From the NCBI GenBank assembly GCA_020041925.1, contig CP083409.1: a stretch of DNA of 64,000 bases. One strand, 5' to 3'. Below the pieces are notes generated by a model, which ran no database searches, was not told the origin of the DNA, and worked only from the letters and a program-made list of their open reading frames with translations. This DNA comes from Faucicola osloensis_D. GTDB taxonomy: Bacteria; Pseudomonadota; Gammaproteobacteria; Pseudomonadales; Moraxellaceae. Of the stretch, positions 53,459 through 60,385 are shown piece by piece (position 1 is the stretch's first letter; every line of letters begins with the position of its first letter). The translations under genes were made by a program, and so were the position numbers.

Positions 53459-54475
53459 ATGCAGTTACTTTGGGGTATCATTAAGTTTATCGTCATTATT
53501 CTCTCAAGTCTGTGGGTCGGGGTGTTCGTGTGGACGCATCAGCCCTTAGGCAGATATGTCAGTCTGACACTGATTAGCGTATGGGTATTTTTTACCCTCG
53601 CTGTTTTGGTCAGTATCATCAAACCGACCCTGTTTTCATCCCTACTTTCTCACCAGCCTTTATTGTTGATTTTTTTTGCGGTGGTGGTGATTGCCATTGC
53701 ATGCTTTTTTTCGATGTCAGCTAGCAATGCGCGGGATTGGAACCCTGAAGTTGCCCAAATGTTAGACTATCGGCTTGACAGTGATGGCAACACACTCACC
53801 ATTAGCAACGTTAGAAATTTTGATTGGCAAGATAAAACCCATTTTCAGCCGCGCTGGGAAACTAGGCAATACGACTTGGCAAAACTGCAAACTGTCGATT
53901 TTATCGCGTCTTATTGGATGGGCGATGCCATTGCCCATACGCTAGTGAGTTTTGGGTTTAGTGATGGAAAGCAGCTTGCGTTATCTATCGAGATTCGCAA
54001 AGAAGTCAATGAACAATTTAGTACGCTGGGTGGATTTTTTCGCAAGTTTGAATTAGTGATTATCGCTGCGGATGAAAAAGATATCATTTATACCCGTAGT
54101 AATATTCGTCATGAAGATGTTTATATTTATCCCATCAATATGCCAAAAGACCATATTCAAGCGCTGCTGCTTGCGTATCTAGCGAAAGCTAAGTCCTTAA
54201 AAACGCAGCCGACATGGTATAATTCATTGGTAAATAACTGTACCACGGCAATTTACGAGCTGATTGACGATATCGAACCTTTGCCATTTGATTATCGTAT
54301 CCTGTTATCGGGCTATATTCCCAGTTATCTATATGACCAGCAATTGATTGATAACCGCTATAGCTTGCAGCAGTGGCAACAACGGGCACATATTAACCCT
54401 AAGTCAAAGCCGTATTCTGTCAACCACCCTATTAGCGCAGCAGATTACTCGCAGCTGATTCGAACCGACTTTTAA
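53459..54475 (+). CDS. DUF4105 (Lnb N-terminal-like) membrane protein
   Basis: 338 residues. Three N-terminal membrane segments (about 4-25, 33-53 and 60-85) are followed by an extracytoplasmic domain. That domain has the DUF4105 features: SYWMGDAIAHTLVSFGFSDGKQLALSIEIR with a conserved His, and WYNSLVNNCTTAIYELI with the NCTT cysteine. These resemble a papain-like Cys/His arrangement. The function of the family is unknown; Lnb suggests a periplasmic protease or chaperone-like role. It lies between rbfA (58 bp) and truB (20 bp). Confidence 0.85.
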   Translation: MQLLWGIIKFIVIILSSLWVGVFVWTHQPLGRYVSLTLISVWVFFTLAVLVSIIKPTLFSSLLSHQPLLLIFFAVVVIAIACFFSMSASNARDWNPEVAQMLDYRLDSDGNTLTISNVRNFDWQDKTHFQPRWETRQYDLAKLQTVDFIASYWMGDAIAHTLVSFGFSDGKQLALSIEIRKEVNEQFSTLGGFFRKFELVIIAADEKDIIYTRSNIRHEDVYIYPINMPKDHIQALLLAYLAKAKSLKTQPTWYNSLVNNCTTAIYELIDDIEPLPFDYRILLSGYIPSYLYDQQLIDNRYSLQQWQQRAHINPKSKPYSVNHPISAADYSQLIRTDF

Positions 54476-54495
54476 TGAATTGATAAATCCATAAC

Positions 54496-55446
54496 ATGAT
54501 GACCCAAACAAAAACAGCCAAATCCATCGTCTCTGGTGTCTTACTGATTGATAAACCGCAAGGGATGACTTCCCAGCAAGTGGTATCAAAAGTCAAATAC
54601 TTGCTCAAATCTGATGTGCACGACAGTAAAAAAGCGGGTCATACCGGTACCCTTGACCCAATGGCAACAGGCTTGCTGCCGATTTGTCTGGGAGAAGCGA
54701 CCAAATTTAGCCATTACCAACTCGATGCGGTCAAGTCTTACCAAGCCATTATCAAACTTGGCGAGCAAACCGATACCGGGGATGCTGAAGGTCAAATAAT
54801 TGCTACTATCCCTGTACCGCATGTGACACAAGCGATGTTACAAAGCGTCACTAAGCAATTTTTGGGTGATATAATGCAGGTTCCGCCCATGTACTCCGCG
54901 CTCAAAAAAGACGGCAAAAAACTGTATGAACTGGCGCGTGAAGGTATTGAAGTTGAGCGAGCAGCACGTCCTCTCACCATTTATAAGCTGTCACTCACTC
55001 CCCTATCCGATCAACACTTGCAGTTAACCGTCACCTGCTCCAAAGGAACTTATGTGCGAGTGCTGGCTGAAGATATTGCCAAAGCGCTAGGTACGCTAGG
55101 ACATCTGACAGCGCTTAGGCGTATACAGACGGGCGATTTTGATATTGCTAATGCCATCACATTAGCCGATTTTGCAGCGCTCGATGTTACAGCGCGGTTT
55201 GATAAGCTATTAGCAATGGATGCCTGCGTTCACTCACTACCAAGCTTAGTATTAGACGATAGCCAATCAAAGCGCATCCGACAGGGTCAACGCTTAAATG
55301 TCAAGGCGACCATGTTAACTCAGCAGCTTAACTTAACCGCCAATCAAACGTTTCGCTTGTTTGACGACCATCAGCAATTTTTAGGCACGGGACTACTTGA
55401 ACCCAATGGTCGTTTACAACCGATGAAGCTAGTCAATTTAAATTAG
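54496..55446 (+). CDS. truB: tRNA pseudouridine(55) synthase TruB
   Basis: 316 residues. VLLIDKPQGMTSQQVV begins the catalytic domain, with the catalytic Asp in KKAGHTGTLDPMATGLLPI. YQAIIKLGEQTDTGDAEG and RCSKGTYVRVLAEDIA-like text (VTCSKGTYVRVLAEDIAKAL) follow, and the C-terminal PUA-like part has RIRQGQRL. It modifies U55 in the T loop of tRNAs. It starts 20 bp after the DUF4105 gene. Confidence 0.97.
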   Translation: MMTQTKTAKSIVSGVLLIDKPQGMTSQQVVSKVKYLLKSDVHDSKKAGHTGTLDPMATGLLPICLGEATKFSHYQLDAVKSYQAIIKLGEQTDTGDAEGQIIATIPVPHVTQAMLQSVTKQFLGDIMQVPPMYSALKKDGKKLYELAREGIEVERAARPLTIYKLSLTPLSDQHLQLTVTCSKGTYVRVLAEDIAKALGTLGHLTALRRIQTGDFDIANAITLADFAALDVTARFDKLLAMDACVHSLPSLVLDDSQSKRIRQGQRLNVKATMLTQQLNLTANQTFRLFDDHQQFLGTGLLEPNGRLQPMKLVNLN

Positions 55447-55852
55447 CCACGATAAGTCAAAAAATCTATCCATCTTGCTAAATTTTTACTCTCTTCACAT
55501 AATCTACTCAATGAGCGATGCGATTTCACAAAGCGAGTACGTTTTTTATGCATTGATACAAAACGTGACGCTTTGCTAGCAGTTTTTATCCGGCGATTTC
55601 TTTATTCTTATTGGTATTGATTCATTTTGTTCTTTGCTTAGCAAGCTTTGCTAATGAAGCTTTGATAATAAAGAACAAACAGCGGTTTATTTAGATAACT
55701 TTCTACAATTAATAGAAATATCATTATAAAATAAGAATCAAATAATAATCTCAAAATAAAGCGCCCAACTTACAAAAAACGAATCAATAAGAACAACATT
55801 TTTTTTCTTTAACTATCTTTAACTTAAATAATGAAATAATAGGATAATTACC
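55447..55852. other. Intergenic region between truB and the PfpI gene with several inverted repeats
   Basis: 406 bp, AT-rich, without a gene. AAAGCG...ACGTTTT (55530-55545) pairs imperfectly with AAAACGT...CGCTTT (55560-55574). A nested hairpin occupies 55626-55679. Imperfect inverted copies of TTCTTATTG..ATTCATTTT lie at 55605-55628 and, in reverse, at 55776-55793, bordering about 190 bp. The pfpI promoter should be in the right part. Confidence 0.6.
55626..55679. repeat. Nested perfect inverted repeats
   Basis: TTTGTTCTTT (55626-55635) pairs exactly with AAAGAACAAA (55670-55679). Inside it TTAGCAA (55638-55644) pairs exactly with TTGCTAA (55648-55654) around a 3-nt loop. Confidence 0.75.
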
Positions 55853-56377
55853 ATGGCTAAAATTGCTATCTTACTTGATACCGACTTTGAACAAGTCGAA
55901 TATACCCAAACCAATGACCTCCTTAAAGCTAAAGGTCACCAAACCACTTTAATCACCACGCAACCCCAAAAACAAGTGCGCGGGCTTAATCATACTGACC
56001 CTGCTGACACCTTTACCGCTGATTTATTAATTGGTGAAGCCAACGCAGCCGATTATGATGCTATTGTGTTACCAGGTGGCGGTGCTAATGCTGACGTGTT
56101 GCGGGCAAATACCGATGCACAAGCGATGGTAAGAGCGTTCATGAACGCCGGTAAACCTGTTGCAGCGATTTGTCATGCCCCGTGGATTTTTGCGGATACC
56201 GAAATTGCTCGTGGTAAAAAATTAACCGCTTATAAAACCATTGCTGTTGACCTAAAAAATGCGGGTGCGCAGTTTGAAGACAAATCAGTGGTGATAGATG
56301 GTAATTTGATTACCAGTCGTCAACCTGAAGATATTCCAGATTTTGCTGAAGCCATTGACCAAGCATTGACTAAATAA
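55853..56377 (+). CDS. DJ-1/PfpI family protein (YhbO/PfpI type)
   Basis: 174 residues, a class I glutamine-amidotransferase-like fold. ILLDTDFEQVEYTQTNDLL gives the conserved Glu, YDAIVLPGGGANADVLR follows, and VAAICHAPWIFADTEIARGKKLTAY contains the nucleophile elbow Cys with the adjacent His. GNLITSRQPEDIPDFAEAI closes the domain. Relatives are described as stress proteins, proteases or deglycases, and the true reaction is debated. It is separated from truB by 406 bp; a small acidic ORF follows after 28 bp. Confidence 0.93.
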   Translation: MAKIAILLDTDFEQVEYTQTNDLLKAKGHQTTLITTQPQKQVRGLNHTDPADTFTADLLIGEANAADYDAIVLPGGGANADVLRANTDAQAMVRAFMNAGKPVAAICHAPWIFADTEIARGKKLTAYKTIAVDLKNAGAQFEDKSVVIDGNLITSRQPEDIPDFAEAIDQALTK

Positions 56378-56405
56378 GCTCGGCTAATAAGAAAAGGAGA
56401 TTGTC

Positions 56406-56591
56406 ATGCAACCGACTACTATGACAGATATTGAAAAAATGGACAAGAAAGCGCCTGATGCGACATTTGTTGCCGATACTACACCTAATGATGCGGATGA
56501 AGTGACTTCTGATAAACTCACCACCGCGCCACAAGAGCAGCTTGACCGTCTACATAGCGAAACACCCAAACAGCCTACGGGCAACCAGTAA
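56406..56591 (+). CDS. Small acidic hypothetical protein, 61 residues
   Basis: 61 residues, rich in Asp, Glu, Thr and Pro, without hydrophobic segments and probably disordered. AAAAGGAG stands six bases before the ATG, and a strong terminator follows about 40 bp after the stop, which supports a real gene cotranscribed with the PfpI-type gene. No family recognised. Confidence 0.65.
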   Translation: MQPTTMTDIEKMDKKAPDATFVADTTPNDADEVTSDKLTTAPQEQLDRLHSETPKQPTGNQ

Positions 56592-56632
56592 TTTGAAAGT
56601 TTGAATCTATTGAAAGCCTTAATAAATTCAAT

Positions 56633-56658
56633 ACCCTAATGCAAATTAGGGTTTTTTT
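56633..56658 (+). terminator. Intrinsic terminator before rpsO
   Basis: ACCCTAAT (56633-56640) pairs exactly with ATTAGGGT (56645-56652), loop GCAA (GNRA type), then seven T in all. It ends the PfpI unit. Confidence 0.93.
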
Positions 56659-56671
56659 ATTGAGCAATATT

Positions 56672-56680
56672 TGGTAAAAT
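56672..56680 (+). promoter_or_regulatory. Candidate extended -10 promoter of rpsO
   Basis: TGGTAAAAT gives TGN plus a good -10 hexamer between the upstream terminator and the structured rpsO leader. I see no convincing -35 box. The start would be near 56687, including the whole leader in the transcript. Confidence 0.4.
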
Positions 56681-56707
56681 AATGCTCCTTTTTGACGGTT
56701 AACTACT

Positions 56708-56772
56708 GAGAAGCGTGGTTATCCTGATTTTTTTACACTAATCGTCTCGATTGTTAGCCGATTAGGCTTCTC
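56708..56772 (+). promoter_or_regulatory. Structured rpsO leader, possible S15 autoregulatory site
   Basis: GAGAAGC (56708-56714) pairs with GCTTCTC (56766-56772), and CTAATCG (56738-56744) pairs with CGATTAG (56759-56765). The two 3' arms are adjacent, so the helices stack with a 23-nt internal loop on the 5' side. It ends 30 nt before the rpsO ATG. S15 commonly represses its own mRNA by binding such leaders. Confidence 0.6.
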
Positions 56773-56802
56773 ATTTTATGCTAAAAAAGCTAGGAAAACA
56801 TT

Positions 56803-57069
56803 ATGTTGACTAACCAAGACCGCGCAGACGTAATCGCAAAATTCCAACGCGCTGAAAATGACACAGGTTCTGCAGAAGTTCAAGTGGCATTATTAACAGC
56901 GCGTATCAATGACTTACAACCACACTTTAAAGCACACAAAGCTGACCATCACAGCCGTCGTGGTTTGATTCGTATGGTTAACTCACGCCGTACGTTACTT
57001 GATTACTTAAAACGTAAAGATGCAGACCGTTATACTGCATTGATCAATGAATTAGGCTTACGTCGCTAA
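56803..57069 (+). CDS. rpsO: 30S ribosomal protein S15
   Basis: 88 residues, the standard size. FQRAENDTGSAEVQVALLTARINDLQPHFKAHKADHHSRRGLIRMVNSRR is the conserved core, lacking only a few N-terminal residues compared with E. coli. S15 binds helices 20-22 of 16S rRNA early in assembly. It is followed by its own terminator and then pnp, the classical rpsO-pnp order. Confidence 0.98.
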   Translation: MLTNQDRADVIAKFQRAENDTGSAEVQVALLTARINDLQPHFKAHKADHHSRRGLIRMVNSRRTLLDYLKRKDADRYTALINELGLRR

Positions 57070-57100
57070 TCTATCAGCGCATTATGAGCTTTATTCAATC

Positions 57101-57130
57101 AGCGGCTGCTTTTGGGTAGCCGCTTTTTTA
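57101..57130 (+). terminator. Intrinsic terminator of rpsO
   Basis: AGCGGCT (57101-57107) pairs with AGCCGCT (57118-57124), 10-nt loop, then T6. It lies 31 bp after the rpsO stop. Confidence 0.9.
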
Positions 57131-57370
57131 TGGGTTCAATATTTTTAGCGAATTTTCTTTTCACTTTTACCCTCGCTGTTAGCTTAGTCATTACCCATCG
57201 TTTGCTATTAGTGGTTAAAGCGCAGTTAAAAGGTGGTGATTCGCCACAAAACTAGGTAAAATAGACAACGCATTGTGCCTGCACAATTGCAGTTTACACT
57301 TATTTTTTTTAAAGTATTTTTTAATTTAGGCTGATTTAAGGCTGCTATCAAGCGAATTGGTAGATTGCTT

Positions 57371-57408
57371 CTAACGTTTGTATTTTTTGAAAAGAACACA
57401 AACGTTAG
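57371..57408 (+). promoter_or_regulatory. Hairpin in the pnp leader
   Basis: CTAACGTTTGT (57371-57381) and ACAAACGTTAG (57398-57408) are exact complements with a 16-nt loop, ending 58 nt before the pnp ATG. In E. coli a pnp leader hairpin is cut by RNase III and used for PNPase autoregulation. This is a candidate counterpart by position only. Confidence 0.6.
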
Positions 57409-57466
57409 GGGCTATTACTAAAACTTAAGTCGCCCTATTTCATCACACAAAGGATAAAACCGCATT

Positions 57467-59608
57467 ATGTTTAATATCATTACTAAAGAATTCCAATATG
57501 GTAATCAACAAGTTACGTTAGAAACGGGTCGTATCGCACGCCAAGCTAATTCAGTGGTCGTCCACATGGGCGGCGTCTCTGTGCTAGTGGCTGTTGTGGT
57601 AAAAGACGAGGCGCAAGCGGGTCAAAACTTTTTCCCATTGACCGTCAACTACCAAGAAAAAATGTACGCTGCCGGTAAAATCCCAGGTGGCTATGGCAAA
57701 CGTGAAGGTCGCCCCTCTGAGATGGAAACCTTGACCTCACGCCTTATTGACCGCCCGATTCGTCCATTGTTCCCAGAAGGCTACTTCAACGAAATCCAAG
57801 TGACCGCCACGGTGATTTCGTCAGACAAAAAACAAGATGCTGATATCGCAGCGATGATTGGTACTTCAGCGGCATTGGCAATTTCATCAGCGCCATTTAA
57901 TGGTCCGATTGGTGCGGCACGTGTCGGTTTTATCAATGATGAATATGTGCTAAACCCAAACCATGAAGCGCTAAAACAAAGCTCGCTCGATTTGGTGGTC
58001 GCGGGTACGTCGTCTGCGGTATTGATGGTCGAATCTGAAGCCAAAGAATTGTCAGAAGACCAAATGCTTGGCGCGGTACTATACGGTCACGCCCAGCAAC
58101 AAGTTGTGATTGATGCCATCAATGAATTTGCCAAAGAAGTTGGCGTACAAAAAAACCAATTCGTTGCCCCTGCCGTCAACGAAGCCTTAGAAACTGCCCT
58201 ACAAAATCAATTTGCTGCAGCGATTTCAGAAGCGTATACCATCAGCGAAAAAGCCAGCCGTTATACTCGCCTTGATGAAATCAAAAACCAAGCGATTGAA
58301 GCGTTAGCCGGTGATGCAGAAGCCGAAGGCTATGCCGACAACGTGGCACAAATCAAAGAGCTATTTGAGACCCTAAAATACCGTACGGTTCGTGACAATA
58401 TTTTGTCTGGCAAACCCCGTATCGATGGTCGTGACTTGCAAACTGTCCGTGCCCTAGACATCCAAGTTGGCGTACTGCCTTACACGCATGGTTCAGCGCT
58501 ATTTACGCGCGGTGAAACACAAGCGCTCGTTACCACCACGCTTGGCAACAGCCGTGATGTGAACATGATTGACACCCTTGCGGGCACCAAACAAGACCAC
58601 TTCATGCTGCATTATAACTTCCCAAGTTACTCAGTGGGCGAAACGGGTCGTGACAGCGGTCCAAAACGCCGTGAAATCGGTCATGGTCGCCTAGCACGCC
58701 GCGGTGTACAAGCCATGCTGCCAGATAGTGACCGTTTCCCATACGTGATTCGTATTGTATCTGACATCACTGAATCCAATGGTTCATCATCTATGGCATC
58801 TGTCTGTGGCGCATCACTGGCGTTAATGGATGCCGGCGTACCACTAAAAGCGCCCGTTGCTGGTATCGCAATGGGTCTGGTTAAAGAAGGCGAGCGTTTT
58901 GCCGTGCTGTCTGACATCTTGGGTGATGAAGACCACCTAGGTGATATGGACTTTAAAGTCGCGGGTTCTGCCAATGGCGTGACTGCACTACAAATGGATA
59001 TCAAAATCGAAGGTATCACCCCAGAGATTATGGAAAAAGCCCTGCACCAAGCGCATGCGGGTCGTATCCACATTTTAAATGCGATGAATGAAGTGATTTC
59101 AACCAGCCGTAAAGAAATCAACGCCCATGCACCAAACTTTGCGGTGATTGATATCGACCCTGAAAAAATCCGTGACGTGATTGGTAAAGGTGGTGCAACC
59201 ATTCGCCAATTGACTGAAGAAACGGGCGCAGTGATTGATATTGATGACAACGGTACTATTCGTATCTTTGGTGAAAACAAAGCAGCGACCAAAGCCGCGA
59301 TTGCTAAAATCGAGGCGATTACGGCAGAAGTAGAAGTCGGCAAGACTTATACCGGTAAAGTGGCTCGTATTGTTGAATTTGGTGCGTTTGTCAATGTATT
59401 ACCTAACACTGACGGTCTGGTACATATCTCACAAATCTCTGATGCGCGTATCGAGAATGTGAATGATGTGCTAAAAGAAGGTCAAATGGTGAATGTACTG
59501 GTACAAGACATCGACAACCGTGGTCGTATTAAACTTACCATGAAAGGCGTGGATCAAACCATCGCGCCAACTGCACCTGCTGATACTGAAACGCCAGCGG
59601 CTGAATAA
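57467..59608 (+). CDS. pnp: Polyribonucleotide nucleotidyltransferase (PNPase)
   Basis: 713 residues. Two RNase PH-like domains (about 1-215 and 310-550) surround a helical linker. GGYGKREGRPSEMETLTSRLIDRPIRPLFP is in the first, and FPSYSVGETGRDSGPKRREIGHG with SDITESNGSSSMASVCGASLA in the second, holding phosphate and metal sites. The KH domain has DVIGKGGATIRQLTEETG (about 565-582), and the S1 domain has TGKVARIVEFGAFVNVLP (about 632). It degrades RNA 3' to 5' by phosphorolysis and scaffolds with RNase E. It is followed by a terminator. Confidence 0.98.
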   Translation: MFNIITKEFQYGNQQVTLETGRIARQANSVVVHMGGVSVLVAVVVKDEAQAGQNFFPLTVNYQEKMYAAGKIPGGYGKREGRPSEMETLTSRLIDRPIRPLFPEGYFNEIQVTATVISSDKKQDADIAAMIGTSAALAISSAPFNGPIGAARVGFINDEYVLNPNHEALKQSSLDLVVAGTSSAVLMVESEAKELSEDQMLGAVLYGHAQQQVVIDAINEFAKEVGVQKNQFVAPAVNEALETALQNQFAAAISEAYTISEKASRYTRLDEIKNQAIEALAGDAEAEGYADNVAQIKELFETLKYRTVRDNILSGKPRIDGRDLQTVRALDIQVGVLPYTHGSALFTRGETQALVTTTLGNSRDVNMIDTLAGTKQDHFMLHYNFPSYSVGETGRDSGPKRREIGHGRLARRGVQAMLPDSDRFPYVIRIVSDITESNGSSSMASVCGASLALMDAGVPLKAPVAGIAMGLVKEGERFAVLSDILGDEDHLGDMDFKVAGSANGVTALQMDIKIEGITPEIMEKALHQAHAGRIHILNAMNEVISTSRKEINAHAPNFAVIDIDPEKIRDVIGKGGATIRQLTEETGAVIDIDDNGTIRIFGENKAATKAAIAKIEAITAEVEVGKTYTGKVARIVEFGAFVNVLPNTDGLVHISQISDARIENVNDVLKEGQMVNVLVQDIDNRGRIKLTMKGVDQTIAPTAPADTETPAAE

Positions 59609-59640
59609 TTTTATTAAAGTTTAGTTGTCAAAAAATGAAA

Positions 59641-59673
59641 ATCGCTTTATCGTCAGGTAAAGCGGTTTTTTTT
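59641..59673 (+). terminator. Intrinsic terminator of pnp
   Basis: ATCGCTTTA pairs with TAAAGCGGT (one G-T wobble) across an 8-nt loop, then nine T. It lies 32 bp after the pnp stop. Confidence 0.93.
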
Positions 59674-59726
59674 TGGGATAAATTTTGGCAAACGCTATGA
59701 GACCATCATTACAGTAATTAGAAAAA

Positions 59727-59819
59727 ATGCCCGATGATGAGAAGGTTTTGACCGCGTTGGCAATTTACTACTTGCAATATACCGATGGCGACAATGAATC
59801 GCTGAGTAGCCCTCGATAA
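59727..59819 (+). CDS. Possible 30-codon ORF or gene remnant
   Basis: ATG to TAA encodes MPDDEKVLTALAIYYLQYTD and ten more residues. The composition looks protein-like (helix with Tyr and Leu), but there is no Shine-Dalgarno sequence and it follows the pnp terminator. It may be a short remnant of a lost gene or chance. Confidence 0.25.
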   Translation: MPDDEKVLTALAIYYLQYTDGDNESLSSPR

Positions 59820-59855
59820 AATCCTAACCATTGAAAACTATTTAAAATAATAGCG

Positions 59856-60356
59856 TTAGCGATAAACCACCACATTCAAACTATTCACAGGTTGAAGGTA
59901 TTTTTCCATTAATGGCAAAATATCTTCATCAAAACTTTTATCTTTTGGCAAAATGAGCTCATCACTTGCCAATATCGCCACACGGCGAATACCTTGATAC
60001 CGTCCCCAATCAAACACAATTTTCTCTAACTTTTGTAACGCTGACACGATATACTCAACATGCGGCGGATTTTCGGCAAATTCTGTGATTGCCATATCCA
60101 CGATGAACTGGGGCTTTGACAACGCCCCACCGACTGACATACCCGCTAAATCCCGCTGCGGGTTAAACTGTAACACATCACCGAGTGACAGCTGCGAACG
60201 CTCACAAGCTTGCTTGTAAACGGTGTAATGCTCAGGATAAAGGCTTTGAAACTTAAGTAAGGTGCGATGACGAAAAACACCTGACACTGGGACGGGCATA
60301 ATGAGCGCTTGATAGCGGTCTTGAAACAAGGTTTTTTTATCGACTTGGGTCAGCAC
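59856..60356 (-). CDS. Hypothetical protein resembling a macro domain (DarG/ALC1-like)
   Basis: 166 residues, complete. By eye the order of motifs follows DarG-type macro domains: QALIMPVPVSGVFRHRTLLKFQ (split here as residues 16-37) for 'ALVNTVNxxGVMGKGIALQF', then YPEHYTVYKQAC (40-51), LSLGDVLQF (56-64), KPQFIVDMAI (81-90) and a helix with EYIVSALQKLEKIV leading to IRRVAILA. The family's catalytic or binding Asn is Pro here and the Gly-Lys-Gly loop is not kept, so ADP-ribose binding is doubtful. It is 29 bp downstream of the coiled-coil membrane protein gene and probably cotranscribed with it. No toxin partner (DarT) is next to it. Confidence 0.8.
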   Translation of the reverse strand: MLTQVDKKTLFQDRYQALIMPVPVSGVFRHRTLLKFQSLYPEHYTVYKQACERSQLSLGDVLQFNPQRDLAGMSVGGALSKPQFIVDMAITEFAENPPHVEYIVSALQKLEKIVFDWGRYQGIRRVAILASDELILPKDKSFDEDILPLMEKYLQPVNSLNVVVYR

Positions 60357-60385
60357 TACTTAGCCTGCCAGTTATTTGTTGGTTG

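Larger units (their letters stand above)
57070..57466. other. Intergenic region between rpsO and pnp
   Basis: 397 bp with the rpsO terminator (57101-57130), a stretch with no clear signal in 57131-57360, and the pnp leader hairpin (57371-57408). No gene is visible. A pnp promoter presumably lies in the middle part. Confidence 0.6.

Noticed and set aside
58681..59343. 220-codon frame antisense to pnp
   Set aside because: Shadow of strongly biased pnp codons; the translation is Ser/Ile/Pro-rich with no motif.
59856..60356. DarTG toxin-antitoxin system
   Set aside because: Only a macro-like protein is seen; no DarT-type ADP-ribosyltransferase lies beside it and the ligand loop is altered.
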